This document shows positions 40,799 through 49,031 of a stretch of 64,000 bases of DNA, piece after piece. Origin of the DNA: Synechococcus sp. SynAce01 (GTDB lineage Bacteria; Cyanobacteriota; Cyanobacteriia; PCC-6307; Cyanobiaceae); contig NZ_CP018091.1 of NCBI RefSeq assembly GCF_001885215.1, positions 1,860,001-1,924,000 on the forward strand, in the 5' to 3' direction. Each line of letters opens with the position of its first letter. Position 1 is the stretch's first letter. Below the pieces are notes generated by a model. The model was not told where the DNA came from. It saw nothing but the letters and a program-made list of their open reading frames with translations, and searched no databases. Made by a program: the position numbers and the translations under genes.

Positions 40799-42781
40799 TC
40801 AAGCCCGCAGGTCGCTGAGCTCAAGCCAGCGTTCCTCGGCGCGGTGAATGCGCTCCGCCAGGGCCGAGAGCTCCTGGGTGAGGCTGTCGAGCTGGCCGTA
40901 GTCGCGCTCAGCGCCCGCCAGTAGCTGTTGCTCCAGCTGGCTGCGCTGCGCTTCGAGCCGGGGCAGCTGGCCCTCCAGCTCGCTGAGTTCGCGGTTTTCG
41001 CTGAAACTGCGCCGCCGCTCGTCTTCCGCACCAGCCGCCTTGTTTCCATTGCCTGCGCCGAGGCTGTTGCCAGTGCCTTTACCGGGGGGCTTGCTGGGGG
41101 CGCCGCTGGCTGCCTTGGGGCTCGCGGCCGCCGGTTTGGAGGTCGCCTGCGCTGTGGCCGGGCCGGCCTGGGCGAGATAGGCGCTGTAGTTGCCCTCAAA
41201 GCGCTTGAGCAGGCCGTCCTCGAACCAGAACAGGCGGTCGATGGTGCGATCGAGGAAGTAACGGTCGTGGGAGACCACCACCACGCAGCCACGGAAATCC
41301 TCGAGAAAATCTTCGAGCACGGTCAACGTCTGCACATCCAGATCGTTGGTGGGCTCATCGAGCAGCAGCACGTTGGGGGCCTGGATCAGCAGCCGGCAGA
41401 GATAGAGCCGTCGCCGCTCGCCCCCCGAGAGCTTGCTGATCGGACTGTGCTGCTGGGCGGGCGGGAACAAAAAGCGCTCCAGCAGCTGGGATGCGCTGAC
41501 CTGGACCCCGCCGAGATCGATCTGGCTGGCCGCCTCCTGGACGTACTCGATCACTTTGCGGTCCAGGCCACCGCCAGCGACCAGAGCCTCGGCCTGTTGG
41601 TCGAAGTAGGCCAGCTGCACGGTGCTACCAAGTTCGAGGCTGCCGCCTTCGGCCTGCCGCCGGCCGGCGATCAGATCGAGAAGGCTGGATTTGCCTGAGC
41701 CGTTCGGGCCGATGATCCCGACCCGGTCTTCGGGGCTGAAGTCGTAGCTGAACTCCCGCAGCAGACTGCGTCCCCCGCCCGGTACGGCGATCGACACGTT
41801 CTCGGCCGTGATCGCCCGCTTGCCGATCCGCCGGCTGGCGGTGCTGAGGCTGAGCTGGCCCTTGGCCTGGCGGGTGGGTGCCTCGCGCATCGCCTCGATC
41901 CGTTGGATCCGGGCTTTCTGCTTCGTGCTCCTGGCCTGGGGGCCGCGGCTGAGCCATTCCAGCTCCCGCCGCAGTGCTCCCTTGAACTTGGCGGCGGTGG
42001 CGGCTTCGGCGGCCTCCTCATCGGCCTTTGTCTGCAGGTAGGCGGCGTAGTTGCCGGCGTAGCTGCGCGCTTCGCCCCGATCCACCTCGACGATCCGGCG
42101 GGTGACCCGATCGAGGAAGTAGCGGTCGTGGGTGACCAGCACCAGGGCACCGCTCAAGCGCTCCAGCTGATCCTGCAGCCACTCGATGCACTGGGCATCG
42201 AGATGGTTGGTCGGTTCATCCAGCAGCAGCACATCCGGTTCCGCCACCAGGGCCGAGGCCAGGGCGAGCCGCTTACGAAATCCGCCGGAGAGATTGCCGA
42301 CCTGTTGCTGCACGTCCTGGATGCCGAGCCGGTCGAGCACCTCCAGGCACTGCTGCTCCAGGTCCCAGGCCTGGCATTGGTCAAGGCGGCCCTGCAGGGT
42401 GCCCAGCTCGGCCAGCAGGGCCGTGTGACCCGGATCCTCGGCGCTTGGTTCCTCCGCCAGGGCCTCGCTGACGGCGGTGAACCGACGCAGCAGGTCAATC
42501 TTTTCGCCGCAGCCTTCGGTCACCTGCTCCAGCACGGTGCGGCTGGCTTCAAGATCCGGCTCCTGGCTCACCATCACCACCTTGAGCCGTGGCGAGGCCC
42601 GTCGTTCCCCTTCCCCGGGCGTCTCCTGGCCGGCCAGCAGCTTGAGCAGGGTCGACTTGCCAGCCCCGTTGGGGCCGATCAGGCCCAGCCGCTCTTTCTC
42701 ACCCACATGCAGCGTGAGGTTCTCGAACAGGGTTTTGATGCCGAAGTCTTTGCCGACTCCCACCAGGCTGATCAAACTCAC
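40799..42781 (-). CDS. ABC-F family ATPase (Uup/EttA-like)
   Basis: A 660-residue protein with two ABC ATPase domains and no membrane segments, a translation factor family acting at the ribosome. Domain 1: Walker A GPNGAGKSTLLKLLAG (about 36-51), signature LSGGFRKRLALA. Domain 2: GPNGSGKSSLLDLIAG, signature LSGGERRRLYLC, Walker B VLLLDEPTNDLD. The linker between them and a C-terminal coiled coil (from about 575, LEGQLPRLEAQRSQLEQQLL) fit Uup, preceded by an Ala/Ser/Lys-rich spacer. Its start overlaps the DUF2301 stop by 4 bp, so it is the third gene of a coupled operon. Confidence 0.92.
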   Translation of the reverse strand: MSLISLVGVGKDFGIKTLFENLTLHVGEKERLGLIGPNGAGKSTLLKLLAGQETPGEGERRASPRLKVVMVSQEPDLEASRTVLEQVTEGCGEKIDLLRRFTAVSEALAEEPSAEDPGHTALLAELGTLQGRLDQCQAWDLEQQCLEVLDRLGIQDVQQQVGNLSGGFRKRLALASALVAEPDVLLLDEPTNHLDAQCIEWLQDQLERLSGALVLVTHDRYFLDRVTRRIVEVDRGEARSYAGNYAAYLQTKADEEAAEAATAAKFKGALRRELEWLSRGPQARSTKQKARIQRIEAMREAPTRQAKGQLSLSTASRRIGKRAITAENVSIAVPGGGRSLLREFSYDFSPEDRVGIIGPNGSGKSSLLDLIAGRRQAEGGSLELGSTVQLAYFDQQAEALVAGGGLDRKVIEYVQEAASQIDLGGVQVSASQLLERFLFPPAQQHSPISKLSGGERRRLYLCRLLIQAPNVLLLDEPTNDLDVQTLTVLEDFLEDFRGCVVVVSHDRYFLDRTIDRLFWFEDGLLKRFEGNYSAYLAQAGPATAQATSKPAAASPKAASGAPSKPPGKGTGNSLGAGNGNKAAGAEDERRRSFSENRELSELEGQLPRLEAQRSQLEQQLLAGAERDYGQLDSLTQELSALAERIHRAEERWLELSDLRA

Positions 42782-43461
42782 GCGTTCGAGGGTTGTCGTT
42801 GGTTCTCCAGGTAAGCAAAGACACTCTTGTCGCCCACATCGGCGGCGGCAGGCATCGGGAACTTGCGCAGGCAGAGCAGCAGCAGCAGCCCCGCCTGAAC
42901 CGCCAGCAGGGTGAAGGCGGTGCTGGTATCGAACAGGCCGGTGAGCCGGCCCAGCAGGCTCACCGGCAGCAGCAGCGTCACCCCGACCGCTTCGGCCCGC
43001 TGGAAGCAGAAAAATTCCTTGAAGCCCACGCCGGCGAGGGCGGCGAAGAACGGTCCAACGGCCCAGATCCAGCGGGAATCAGCGGCCAATGTGGGCAGCA
43101 TCTGGGCCGGTCCCACCCGCAGTGCTAGGGCCAGTCCGCCCAGGCAGCCCAGCAGCCAGAACAGTTGCAGGGCGCGATGCAGGGGACGCACATAGATGTG
43201 AATCCAGCGCAGCGCCAGGCCGAGGCCGAGCGCCATCACGAGCAGCCAGGGCCAGAGCACGGTGCCGCCGTGGCTCCACAGCCAGAGCAGGGAGGCCTGG
43301 CCAGCGGCGACAGCCAGCAGGGCGAGGCGATAGCCCAGCACCTCGCGCCGGTCGGTGTCGGTGATGGTGTAGAGCCCGTAGACCCCCTCAAACACCGGAT
43401 CAGCCGGGCCTGTGGCCGGGCCTTCTGGCCCTCCTGGCTGCTCGCTGATGGTTTCGGTCAT
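42778..43461 (-). CDS. DUF2301 integral membrane protein
   Basis: A 227-residue protein with about seven hydrophobic segments, matching cyanobacterial DUF2301 proteins. The conserved start is FEGVYGLYTITDTDRREVLG, and GVGFKEFFCFQRAEAVGVTL lies near residue 160. The function is unknown. ATG 43461 is used because it opens the conserved N-terminus and overlaps the GST stop (ATGA); the frame itself is open to 43635. The far end overlaps the ABC-F start codon by 4 bp. This tight coupling of GST, DUF2301 and ABC-F suggests shared regulation. Confidence 0.85.
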   Translation of the reverse strand: MTETISEQPGGPEGPATGPADPVFEGVYGLYTITDTDRREVLGYRLALLAVAAGQASLLWLWSHGGTVLWPWLLVMALGLGLALRWIHIYVRPLHRALQLFWLLGCLGGLALALRVGPAQMLPTLAADSRWIWAVGPFFAALAGVGFKEFFCFQRAEAVGVTLLLPVSLLGRLTGLFDTSTAFTLLAVQAGLLLLLCLRKFPMPAAADVGDKSVFAYLENQRQPSNA

Positions 43462-44429
43462 GGCCGGCGCTCCCCTGGAGATCCAGACACCAGTGTGGCC
43501 AGATCGGGGCCCGCCGGCACGATTCCCGAGGGCTGCAGCGGGAACAGGGCACCGAAGTAGTCGCGCCGCCAGGCCTCCGGGAAGCAGGTGGCCTCCACGC
43601 CCGGCAGACCATGGAAGCGCCGCCGCCAGTCCCACAGGGCCGGGAACTGCCAGAGCGGCTTGCGGCTGCAGCCGAACAGGGGGGCGTAGACCATCTCCAT
43701 CCGGATCAGGGTGGGGAACAGCACCACATCGGCCAGGCTGAGTTGGGAGCCGCAGATCCAGGGCCCATCTGCTGAGAGGGTCGCCTCCAGCTCGCCGAGA
43801 ACGCCAAACAGCTCGGCTTCAGCGCGGTCATAGGCCGCCTGGGTGCGGGCGAAGCCGCAGCGGTACACCCCATCGTTGACAGCCCCCTGCAGCCGCCCGC
43901 GCCAGCCCTCGATGGCCTCGGCCAGCCCGGCAGGTTCCAGATCTGGCACACGTTGGCCTGGAGCTGGCCAACGGTTGAGCAATTCGATCAGGCGGGCGCT
44001 TTCTCCGACCACAATGCGGCGCTCCCCCCGGTCATAGAGCACCGGCACGGTGGCGCGGGTTCCCGCAGGCGCTCCGCAGCGGCGGTAGAGATCAATCAAG
44101 GCTTCTGCGCCCTCGAAGGGGGTCACGAAGCGCCAGCGCCCGGCCTTCGGATCAGGCTCCACGACCAGCAGCTCAAGCGATCCCTGCAGCTGGCGCAGGG
44201 CCCAGACCAGCCAGGCCCGGTGCGCCCAGGGGCAGCTGCGCCCCACAATCAGCACGTGCTGACCAGGCTGGCCGGCGCTGGCCGGCAGCGGCGGAAGGGC
44301 CACAAAGGCACCGGCCGGGCGGCGGTAGTTGCCTTCGGCATCGGCTGGCCCCAGCCCACCCATTAATTGATGCCACTGCCACTGCCAGGCCTGTCTGACG
44401 GCGGCCACCACGGGGGGGGGGATGGCCAT
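43458..44429 (-). CDS. Xi/Omega-type glutathione S-transferase
   Basis: A 323-residue GST with an active-site Cys in VGRSCPWAHRAWLVWALRQL (Cys 66), the CPWAHR motif of glutathionyl-hydroquinone reductases and related lyases. The N-terminal thioredoxin fold ends with ATVPVLYDRGERRIVVGESARL (cis-Pro) and an all-helical C-terminal domain contains DGPWICGSQLSLADVVLFPTLIRMEMVYAPLF. It probably reduces glutathionylated quinones. First gene of the GST - DUF2301 - ABC-F operon. ATG 44429. Confidence 0.88.
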   Translation of the reverse strand: MAIPPPVVAAVRQAWQWQWHQLMGGLGPADAEGNYRRPAGAFVALPPLPASAGQPGQHVLIVGRSCPWAHRAWLVWALRQLQGSLELLVVEPDPKAGRWRFVTPFEGAEALIDLYRRCGAPAGTRATVPVLYDRGERRIVVGESARLIELLNRWPAPGQRVPDLEPAGLAEAIEGWRGRLQGAVNDGVYRCGFARTQAAYDRAEAELFGVLGELEATLSADGPWICGSQLSLADVVLFPTLIRMEMVYAPLFGCSRKPLWQFPALWDWRRRFHGLPGVEATCFPEAWRRDYFGALFPLQPSGIVPAGPDLATLVSGSPGERRP

Positions 44430-44530
44430 CTTCAGGCTCCAGAGGCTGAATCAACTCTGGATCGCCATGGGCCACACCTGTAAGGCTGGGCAAAAGGCTG
44501 GGCGACCAGCCTGCAGAGGAAGGCGTGCTG

Positions 44531-45478
44531 ATGGCGGATGGGCGGGTGCTGGTGGTGGGCGGGACCCATGGCAACGAGCGCAATGCAGCCTGGCTGCTGG
44601 AGCACTGGCGCCAGGAGACCAGCTCCCTGCAGAGCCATGGTCTGGATGTCGATCTGGTGATCGGCAACCCGGCCGCCCTTGCCGCAGGAGTGCGTTATCT
44701 CGATCGTGATCTGAATCGCTCGTTCCAGCCTGCCCTGCTGGAGGATCCCGAGCAGCAGGAGCTGGAGATCCAGCGGGCCCGCCAGTTGCTCGCTGCCCAC
44801 GGCCCGAGCGGCGTCAGAGCCTGCCCGGTTGTCCTCGATCTGCACAGCACCACCGCGGCGATGGGCAACTCTCTGGTGCTCTACGGCCGCCGCCCCGCCG
44901 ACCTGGCCTTGGCGGCCGGTATCCAGGGCCTGCTCGGCCTGCCGATCTACCTGCACGAAGACGATGACTCCCAGCATGGATTCCTGATCGAGCGCTGGCC
45001 CTGCGGCCTGGTGATCGAGGTGGGGCCTGTGCCCCAGGGGGTGATCACCGCCACGATCTGTCGCCAGACCCAGCTGGCCGTCGAAGCGGCCCTGCAGGTG
45101 CTGGCCGACGCCCAGGCCGGGCGGCTGAAGCTGCCGGCCCGGCTGATCGTTCACCTCCACCGCGGCAGCCTGGATCTCCCCCGTCAGGCCGATGGCCAGC
45201 CCGGCGCTTGCCTGCATCCCCAGCGCCAGCACCGGGACTGGCAGCCTCTTCACCCCGGCGACCCCCTCTTCCTCACCCCAGACGGCATAACGCTCGGCCT
45301 GGAGGCCACGGCCGATTCACCGCTCTGGCCGGTGTTCATCAACGAGGCGGCCTACGGGGAGAAGGGCATTGCCCTCAGCCTCACCCAGCAACAACACTGG
45401 CCCACTCAGGCCAGCTGGTCAGAGGCGTTGACAGACCTCTGCGCCGGGTTGGCGATCACAGCGCTGACTACGGAGTGA
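44531..45478 (+). CDS. Aspartoacylase-like zinc carboxypeptidase
   Basis: A 315-residue member of the succinylglutamate desuccinylase/aspartoacylase family. Zinc ligands are in VVGGTHGNERNAA (His-x-x-Glu, about residues 11-14) and LDLHSTTAAMG (about residue 102); the catalytic Glu is in LVIEVGPVPQG. NPAALAAGVRYLDRDLNRSF is the substrate loop. It probably hydrolyses an N-acyl amino acid; N-acetylaspartate is the usual annotation but is not tested in cyanobacteria. A GTG two codons upstream (44525) is an alternative start. Confidence 0.86.
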   Translation: MADGRVLVVGGTHGNERNAAWLLEHWRQETSSLQSHGLDVDLVIGNPAALAAGVRYLDRDLNRSFQPALLEDPEQQELEIQRARQLLAAHGPSGVRACPVVLDLHSTTAAMGNSLVLYGRRPADLALAAGIQGLLGLPIYLHEDDDSQHGFLIERWPCGLVIEVGPVPQGVITATICRQTQLAVEAALQVLADAQAGRLKLPARLIVHLHRGSLDLPRQADGQPGACLHPQRQHRDWQPLHPGDPLFLTPDGITLGLEATADSPLWPVFINEAAYGEKGIALSLTQQQHWPTQASWSEALTDLCAGLAITALTTE

Positions 45479-45854
45479 TGCGAACGGGGCCGTTATAGAT
45501 CACCTCAAGCACCTCGCGGCCATCGGCGGAGATCAACAGTTCCGTTTCAAAGCTGGCGGGGAGTTCCAGCTGTTGCCAACCGGGCGCTCCTCCCAGAAAA
45601 CGGAACAGGACACCCTCGTCATTGCTCTCGACAAGACAATCCCCGGCGCTGCGGTCGTACATGCAGGCATCCGGTCGATAGAGATTAAGGCCACCGTTGA
45701 GTGTCTCGGCCTTCATGCGCGCCAGGTTGGTCGCCCGTTGCAGGTTGAACGGAAAGTCAGCCTGGGCCTCGACCTGGGTGGTGGCGATGCTCAAGCTGGC
45801 AATCACGCCAATAATCAGGCCGAACCAGAGTCGGACGGCGGGCTTCAGGCTCAT
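45468..45854 (-). CDS. Exported protein of unknown function
   Basis: A 128-residue protein. The N-terminus MSLKPAVRLWFGLIIGVIAS followed by TTQVEA-QA is a signal peptide. The mature domain has two Cys (DACMYDRSAGDCLV), probably a disulfide, and a beta-rich end (ELLISADGREVLEVIYNGPV). It resembles short secreted proteins conserved in cyanobacteria, but I cannot name it. The frame begins four codons earlier (45866). It converges on the aspartoacylase gene with an 11-bp overlap of the stops. Confidence 0.7.
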   Translation of the reverse strand: MSLKPAVRLWFGLIIGVIASLSIATTQVEAQADFPFNLQRATNLARMKAETLNGGLNLYRPDACMYDRSAGDCLVESNDEGVLFRFLGGAPGWQQLELPASFETELLISADGREVLEVIYNGPVRITP

Positions 45855-45904
45855 GGGGAGGGCCAAGGGTGCCCATCCATCAAAGCAAGGATCAGGGCAA
45901 GGAT

Positions 45905-46234
45905 TCAGCCGCAGGCCCAGGTGCCTTGTTCCATGGTGCAGGGCAGATCGCTGCTGGTTCCGTCCGCCCAGTAGATGCGCAGGCGATCGTCGGCACTGCC
46001 CATGCGGAAGGTGAGCGACTTGACCACTCCGGCTGGAGGTTTGCCGGCTGGATCAGCCGGATTGCTGCGTGCCGGGCTGGCAAGCCGTTGCTCGACCTGC
46101 TGCAATCGCTGCTCCAGTTCTTCGATGCGCTTGGTCTCTTTCTCCGGAGCAGACCAGCAGCCGCCCAGAGCAAGGGCCATGGCCCCAAGGCCAACCATGG
46201 CCAGGGAGCGCTGGGACAGGAAACGCCACGACAT
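45905..46234 (-). CDS. Lipoprotein with coiled coil
   Basis: A 109-residue protein. MVGLGAMALALGGCWSAPEK is a lipoprotein signal with lipobox ALGGC. A short coiled coil follows (ETKRIEELEQRLQQVEQRLA), then a Pro/Ala linker and a small domain with two Cys (SSDLPCTMEQGTWACG) at the very C-terminus. The role is unknown. Same strand as, and 50 bp upstream of, the exported-protein gene, so an operon is likely. Confidence 0.7.
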   Translation of the reverse strand: MSWRFLSQRSLAMVGLGAMALALGGCWSAPEKETKRIEELEQRLQQVEQRLASPARSNPADPAGKPPAGVVKSLTFRMGSADDRLRIYWADGTSSDLPCTMEQGTWACG

Positions 46235-46278
46235 CGCCAGGCTCAGACCAAAGAATCACTGCACTCCTAGCAGTGCCC

Positions 46279-46416
46279 TCAGGTGTTGGCCAGGCGTTCG
46301 CTCCAGTAGATGACAGCCCCCTCTAGCTCCAGCTGGTGGCGGCGACGGCGAGCTTCATGAACCGGAACGGTTTCGGAGGAACGGGATCCTTTCAAATCCC
46401 AACAGATCAACACCAT
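46279..46416 (-). CDS. Possible small membrane protein upstream of psbA
   Basis: From ATG 46416 the frame gives 45 residues: MVLICWDLKGSRSSETVPVH, then EARRRRHQLELEGAVIYWSE and RLANT. In-frame codons extend back to about 46467 and read LQKLFKVFFGITLLSVF, so the complete membrane helix would span the ATG; a non-standard start (CTG) or an N-terminal loss is then needed. A helix followed by a basic heptad-like stretch looks like a true coding region. No family is known to me. Confidence 0.4.
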   Translation of the reverse strand: MVLICWDLKGSRSSETVPVHEARRRRHQLELEGAVIYWSERLANT

Positions 46417-46467
46417 AAAAACGCTGAGGAGGGTGATTCCAAAAAAAACCTTAAATAGCTTTTGCAG

Positions 46468-46749
46468 CTATGGGCCCTGTTCATCTGCATGACCACACCT
46501 CCGAGCCGTTGCTCAGGCGCCGTGGCAGGGCAGGTGTGGTTTAGGCGCCTGGCAAGGGAGGTGTTTTACATGGATTTCCACACCTAGCGCAAGATTCCGT
46601 TACAGTGCCTAAGGCAACGGCAGAGCTTCGGCCTGTTGCGGCAAGGCTTTTCCTCTTCGGAGTTCCTTCACAGACTTCCTTAGAGAAAACGTCCCGCCTG
46701 CCATTCGTCCTTATCCTCGCTCCTTTTTGGGGCATAACCTCCCGTTCCT
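46468..46749 (+). promoter_or_regulatory. psbA upstream region with putative -10 TACAGT
   Basis: About 280 bp without a supported gene before psbA. TACAGT at 46601-46606 is the best -10 candidate (TATAAT-like at four of six); no good -35 lies 16-18 bp upstream. If used, the leader would be about 135 nt, long for this window, leaving room for post-transcriptional control. There is no clear Shine-Dalgarno just before the psbA ATG (CCTCCCGTTCCT). Confidence 0.4.
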
Positions 46750-47829
46750 ATGACCACCACCGTTCAGCAGCGCTCCGGCGCTTCTGCCTGGAGTCAGTTC
46801 TGTGAGTGGGTCACCTCCACCAACAACCGCCTGTATGTCGGTTGGTTCGGTGTGCTGATGATCCCCACCCTGCTGGCTGCCACCATCTGCTTCATCGTGG
46901 CCTTCGTGGCCGCGCCCCCTGTCGACATCGACGGCATCCGCGAGCCTGTCGCCGGCTCCTTGATGTACGGCAACAACATCATCTCCGGTGCTGTTGTTCC
47001 TTCCAGCAACGCCATCGGCCTGCACTTCTACCCGATCTGGGAAGCCGCCAGCCTCGATGAGTGGCTGTACAACGGCGGTCCCTATCAGCTGGTGATCTTC
47101 CACTTCCTGATCGGCATCTTCTGCTACATGGGCCGCGAGTGGGAACTCTCCTACCGCCTCGGCATGCGCCCCTGGATCTGTGTCGCCTACAGCGCCCCTG
47201 TGGCGGCTGCCTCGGCTGTCTTCCTGATCTACCCCTTCGGTCAGGGTTCGTTCTCTGATGGCATGCCCCTCGGCATCTCCGGCACCTTCAACTTCATGTT
47301 GGTGTTCCAAGCCGAGCACAACATCCTGATGCACCCCTTCCACATGCTGGGTGTGGCTGGTGTCTTCGGCGGCTCCCTGTTCTCGGCCATGCACGGTTCA
47401 CTCGTCACCAGCTCCTTGGTGCGTGAGACGACCGAAAGCGAGAGCCAGAACTACGGTTACAAGTTCGGCCAAGAGGAAGAGACCTACAACATCGTGGCGG
47501 CCCACGGCTACTTCGGTCGTCTGATCTTCCAGTACGCCTCTTTCAACAACAGCCGCAGCCTGCACTTCCTGCTCGCCACCTGGCCGGTTGTGGGCATCTG
47601 GTTCACCGCCCTTGGCGTGAGCACGATGGCCTTCAACCTCAACGGTTTCAACTTCAATCAGTCGATCCTCGATGGCCAAGGCCGCGTGATCAACACCTGG
47701 GCTGACGTGCTGAACCGTGCCGGTCTGGGCATGGAAGTGATGCACGAGCGCAACGCTCACAACTTCCCGCTTGACCTGGCCTCTGCAGAAGCCACCCCTG
47801 TGGCTTTGATCACGCCTTCCATCGGCTGA
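46750..47829 (+). CDS. psbA: Photosystem II D1 protein (Glu130 form)
   Basis: A 359-residue D1 reaction-centre protein carrying the primary photochemistry ligands, the QB site and Mn-cluster ligands. Residue 130 is Glu ([15 protein letters not shown]), the D1:2 type favoured in strong light; the low-light type has Gln. His198 lies in [16 protein letters not shown] and the processing site after Ala344 in [11 protein letters not shown], leaving a 15-residue C-terminal extension that CtpA should remove. Length and start [14 protein letters not shown] are typical. It is a single transcription unit ended by a strong terminator. Other psbA copies are expected elsewhere in the genome. Confidence 0.98.
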   Translation: MTTTVQQRSGASAWSQFCEWVTSTNNRLYVGWFGVLMIPTLLAATICFIVAFVAAPPVDIDGIREPVAGSLMYGNNIISGAVVPSSNAIGLHFYPIWEAASLDEWLYNGGPYQLVIFHFLIGIFCYMGREWELSYRLGMRPWICVAYSAPVAAASAVFLIYPFGQGSFSDGMPLGISGTFNFMLVFQAEHNILMHPFHMLGVAGVFGGSLFSAMHGSLVTSSLVRETTESESQNYGYKFGQEEETYNIVAAHGYFGRLIFQYASFNNSRSLHFLLATWPVVGIWFTALGVSTMAFNLNGFNFNQSILDGQGRVINTWADVLNRAGLGMEVMHERNAHNFPLDLASAEATPVALITPSIG

Positions 47830-47877
47830 TCGCAGCGGAGTCAACCCTGTTGGCTCCAGCCATGCCTTTCACCTCAA

Positions 47878-47906
47878 GCCCCCCTCACTGCGAGGGGGGC
47901 TTTTTT
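47878..47906 (+). terminator. Rho-independent terminator of psbA
   Basis: A perfect 9-bp stem, GCCCCCCTC (47878-47886) and GAGGGGGGC (47892-47900), with loop ACTGC and a six-T run, 48 bp after the psbA stop codon. Confidence 0.93.
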
Positions 47907-47990
47907 GTGGGTTGATGGGGTCCTGACGGCTGCCGCCCCCGCCTGTTGCAGGGCCAGAGTGCCAACAACGCTTTTGGATGAGCTGGGGAG

Positions 47991-48662
47991 ATGGAGAGGA
48001 TCTGCGAGCCGGAACTGATGGACGCGCCCCTGCAGGCCCAGGCCTATGCGCAAGCGGATTTTGCCAGCAGCGATCAGGCGCTGCTCGATGGCATCGCTGA
48101 CCAATTCGGCGCTGATCTCGGTGATCACATCGTCGATCTCGGCTGCGGACCAGGCAACATCACCTTCCTCCTGGCCGATCGTTACCCAAACAGCCTGGTG
48201 CTCGGTATCGACGGGGCTGCCGCGATGCTGGAGATCGCCGAAGCCCGGAGACAGTCCAAGCCCCATTGGCATCAGGCCGTTCGCTTTCGGCAGGCAGTGT
48301 TGCCCTGCGCCGATCTTCAGGCTGGCTCTGCCAGCGCTGTGGTAAGCAACAGCCTGCTTCACCATCTCCACGATCCCCAGGTGCTCTGGCAGACCGTTCA
48401 TCAACTTGGTTCAGCCGGTGCGGTCGTTGTCGTGCGCGATCTGCATCGCCCCGAAACGGTTGCCGATCTTGAGGCACTGGTGGCTGCACAAATGGTCGAC
48501 GCACCGGTGGTGTTGCGTGCCGATTACGCCCATTCGCTGCGGGCTGCTTTTTGCTGCGAGGAGGTGGAAGAGCAGTTGCGGCTTGCCCGGCTTAATGGCC
48601 TGACGGTGGCCAGGGTGGGCGATCGCTACCTGGAGGTGAGTGGTCGATTGCCGCTGGCTTAA
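47991..48662 (+). CDS. Class I SAM-dependent methyltransferase
   Basis: A 223-residue methyltransferase. Motif I is IVDLGCGPGNITFLLADRYP (about 45-64), acidic motif II SLVLGIDGAAAMLEIAEA, and motif IV-like VVSNSLLHHLHDPQVLWQTV. The layout resembles small-molecule methyltransferases; the substrate is unknown. The start ERICEPELMDAPLQAQAYAQ agrees with picocyanobacterial relatives. It stands between the psbA terminator and the broken psiE gene. Confidence 0.83.
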   Translation: MERICEPELMDAPLQAQAYAQADFASSDQALLDGIADQFGADLGDHIVDLGCGPGNITFLLADRYPNSLVLGIDGAAAMLEIAEARRQSKPHWHQAVRFRQAVLPCADLQAGSASAVVSNSLLHHLHDPQVLWQTVHQLGSAGAVVVVRDLHRPETVADLEALVAAQMVDAPVVLRADYAHSLRAAFCCEEVEEQLRLARLNGLTVARVGDRYLEVSGRLPLA

Positions 48663-48676
48663 CCGTCTCATCTGTT

Positions 48677-49027
48677 CTAGCCGTGGCGCTGTTGCCCGGC
48701 TTGTGCCTGCTCCTGGAATGGTTTGTGGCGAGCGGACATGTGGGCTTCTGGGTCCACGCCGGCAAAGGTGGTAGGCAACCAAACACGTACAACCATCAGC
48801 AGGGCCATGGAGGCCAGGAAGGCACAGACAGCGAGGATCTGTCGCCAATCGGTTTCCAGCACCCCGGTGACAATCACTTCGCGCAAAACCGAAACAATCG
48901 CGATCTCCACGGACACACCGATCGAAACGCGCTGCTCCTGCAGATAGATGATCAGCAGCCGGAACAGTTCAACCAGGATCAGGATGAACAGGATGTCGGA
49001 GGTGACCGCGTGGAACTTCAGGGTGGT
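48677..49027 (-). pseudogene. PsiE-family gene, 3' part (split by the IS element)
   Basis: The C-terminal 116 codons of a PsiE-like membrane protein, from TTLKFHAVTSDILFILILVE through LFRLLIIYLQEQRVSIGVSV and EIAIVSVLREVIVTGVLE, with four membrane segments in all. E. coli PsiE is induced by phosphate starvation; its function is unknown. This piece continues exactly, in frame, from the 5' part at 50800-51171 once the IS and one copy of AAAC are removed. Inside the IS the frame stays open to 49195 but those residues are IS-derived. Without its N-terminus the protein is probably not made. Confidence 0.85.
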
Positions 49028-49031
49028 AAAC

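Noticed and set aside
46541-46735. A minus-strand frame in the psbA leader
   Set aside because: It overlaps the likely psbA promoter and leader and has no conserved look.
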